Shown piece by piece: positions 38,185 through 38,244 of a stretch of 38,244 nucleotides of DNA. The position numbers were made by a program, and so were the translations under genes. Positions within the stretch are counted from its first letter, which is position 1; each line of letters starts with the position of its first letter. The stretch is from NCBI RefSeq assembly GCF_021531595.1, contig NZ_JADYUD010000018.1, positions 1 to 38,244 on the forward strand, read 5' to 3'. The notes beneath the pieces are model-generated. The model was not told where the DNA came from. It searched no databases and saw only the letters and a list, made by a program, of their open reading frames with translations. Source of the DNA: Fusobacterium perfoetens. Its GTDB lineage: Bacteria; Fusobacteriota; Fusobacteriia; Fusobacteriales; Fusobacteriaceae.

Positions 38185-38244
38185 ATGAATATTTTATTAG
38201 TTGTACTTACTGTAGCGTTAATATTCTGTATAGCAAAATTAATT
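38185..38244 (+). CDS. Membrane protein gene, cut by the window end
   Basis: The ATG at 38185 follows a strong aggagggg SD and opens a frame of 20 codons (MNILLVVLTV...), all hydrophobic apart from the single Asn and Lys, to the window edge. The N-terminus looks like the first helix of an inner-membrane transporter. No family can be named from 20 residues. Confidence 0.6.
   Translation, partial: MNILLVVLTVALIFCIAKLI

Overview
The window is AT-rich Gram-negative DNA that reads as a Fusobacterium chromosome segment. I base this on a type V autotransporter with a fusobacterial-style extended leader, a small outer-membrane beta-barrel, a fused GshAB glutathione enzyme, clean AT-rich sigma70 promoters (several exact TTGACA-17-TATAAT) and strong A/G-rich Shine-Dalgarno (SD) sites. 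The species cannot be fixed from this window alone. I saw no rRNA, tRNA, CRISPR array, insertion sequence or phage gene.

Layout. 1-2088: a YhcH/YjgK-family sugar-metabolism gene (-), an unknown two-helix membrane protein (+), then about 790 bp without a long gene. That stretch holds a phased TTTTTCAT word array, an isolated promoter/14-codon ORF/terminator unit, and a perfect 68-bp tandem duplication of the ribosome-binding site and start of the next gene. 2089-7000: a 1300-residue autotransporter and a convergent outer-membrane beta-barrel protein. 7174-10717: the class I ribonucleotide reductase operon nrdH-nrdA-nrdB (-) behind two NrdR boxes 32 bp apart. 10971-16968: malQ (-), a MarR-type regulator, then a MATE exporter tightly coupled to gshAB. 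17060-17605: an Hsp20 gene with a CIRCE-like operator over its -35 box.

17749-21491: a lysine riboswitch with an intrinsic terminator, followed by an N-acyl-D-amino-acid deacylase-like amidohydrolase, an NhaC-family transporter and a DUF554 membrane protein. 21578-25616: a beta-glucoside module made of a LicT/BglG antiterminator, a PTS EIIBC lacking EIIA, and a GH1 6-phospho-beta-glucosidase. The RNA target of the antiterminator is unusually long and appears to compete with a hairpin that hides the PTS ribosome-binding site.

25840-30498: a YheO-type regulator (-), an HMA metallochaperone, fucO (-), a lipoprotein and a MocR-type regulator. 30534-33628 (all -): a fold-III PLP decarboxylase, a creatininase-family amidohydrolase and a family-3 solute-binding lipoprotein. 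The last two lie behind a complete attenuator: promoter, 23-codon leader ORF, terminator. 33650-37925 (+): a NitT/TauT-type ABC importer with one ATPase, two paralogous permeases and one NMT1-like binding protein, with a uridine-phosphorylase-family enzyme inside the operon. The window ends 20 codons into a membrane-protein gene with a perfect promoter.

The most promising undescribed material is regulatory RNA. It comprises the lysine-riboswitch-controlled deacylase/transporter operon, the leader-peptide attenuator at 33424-33628, the long antiterminator RNA with SD sequestration at 22598-22668, and the duplicated start region at 1934-2099. The ABC importer/phosphorylase operon is the best candidate for an uncharacterised uptake and salvage pathway.
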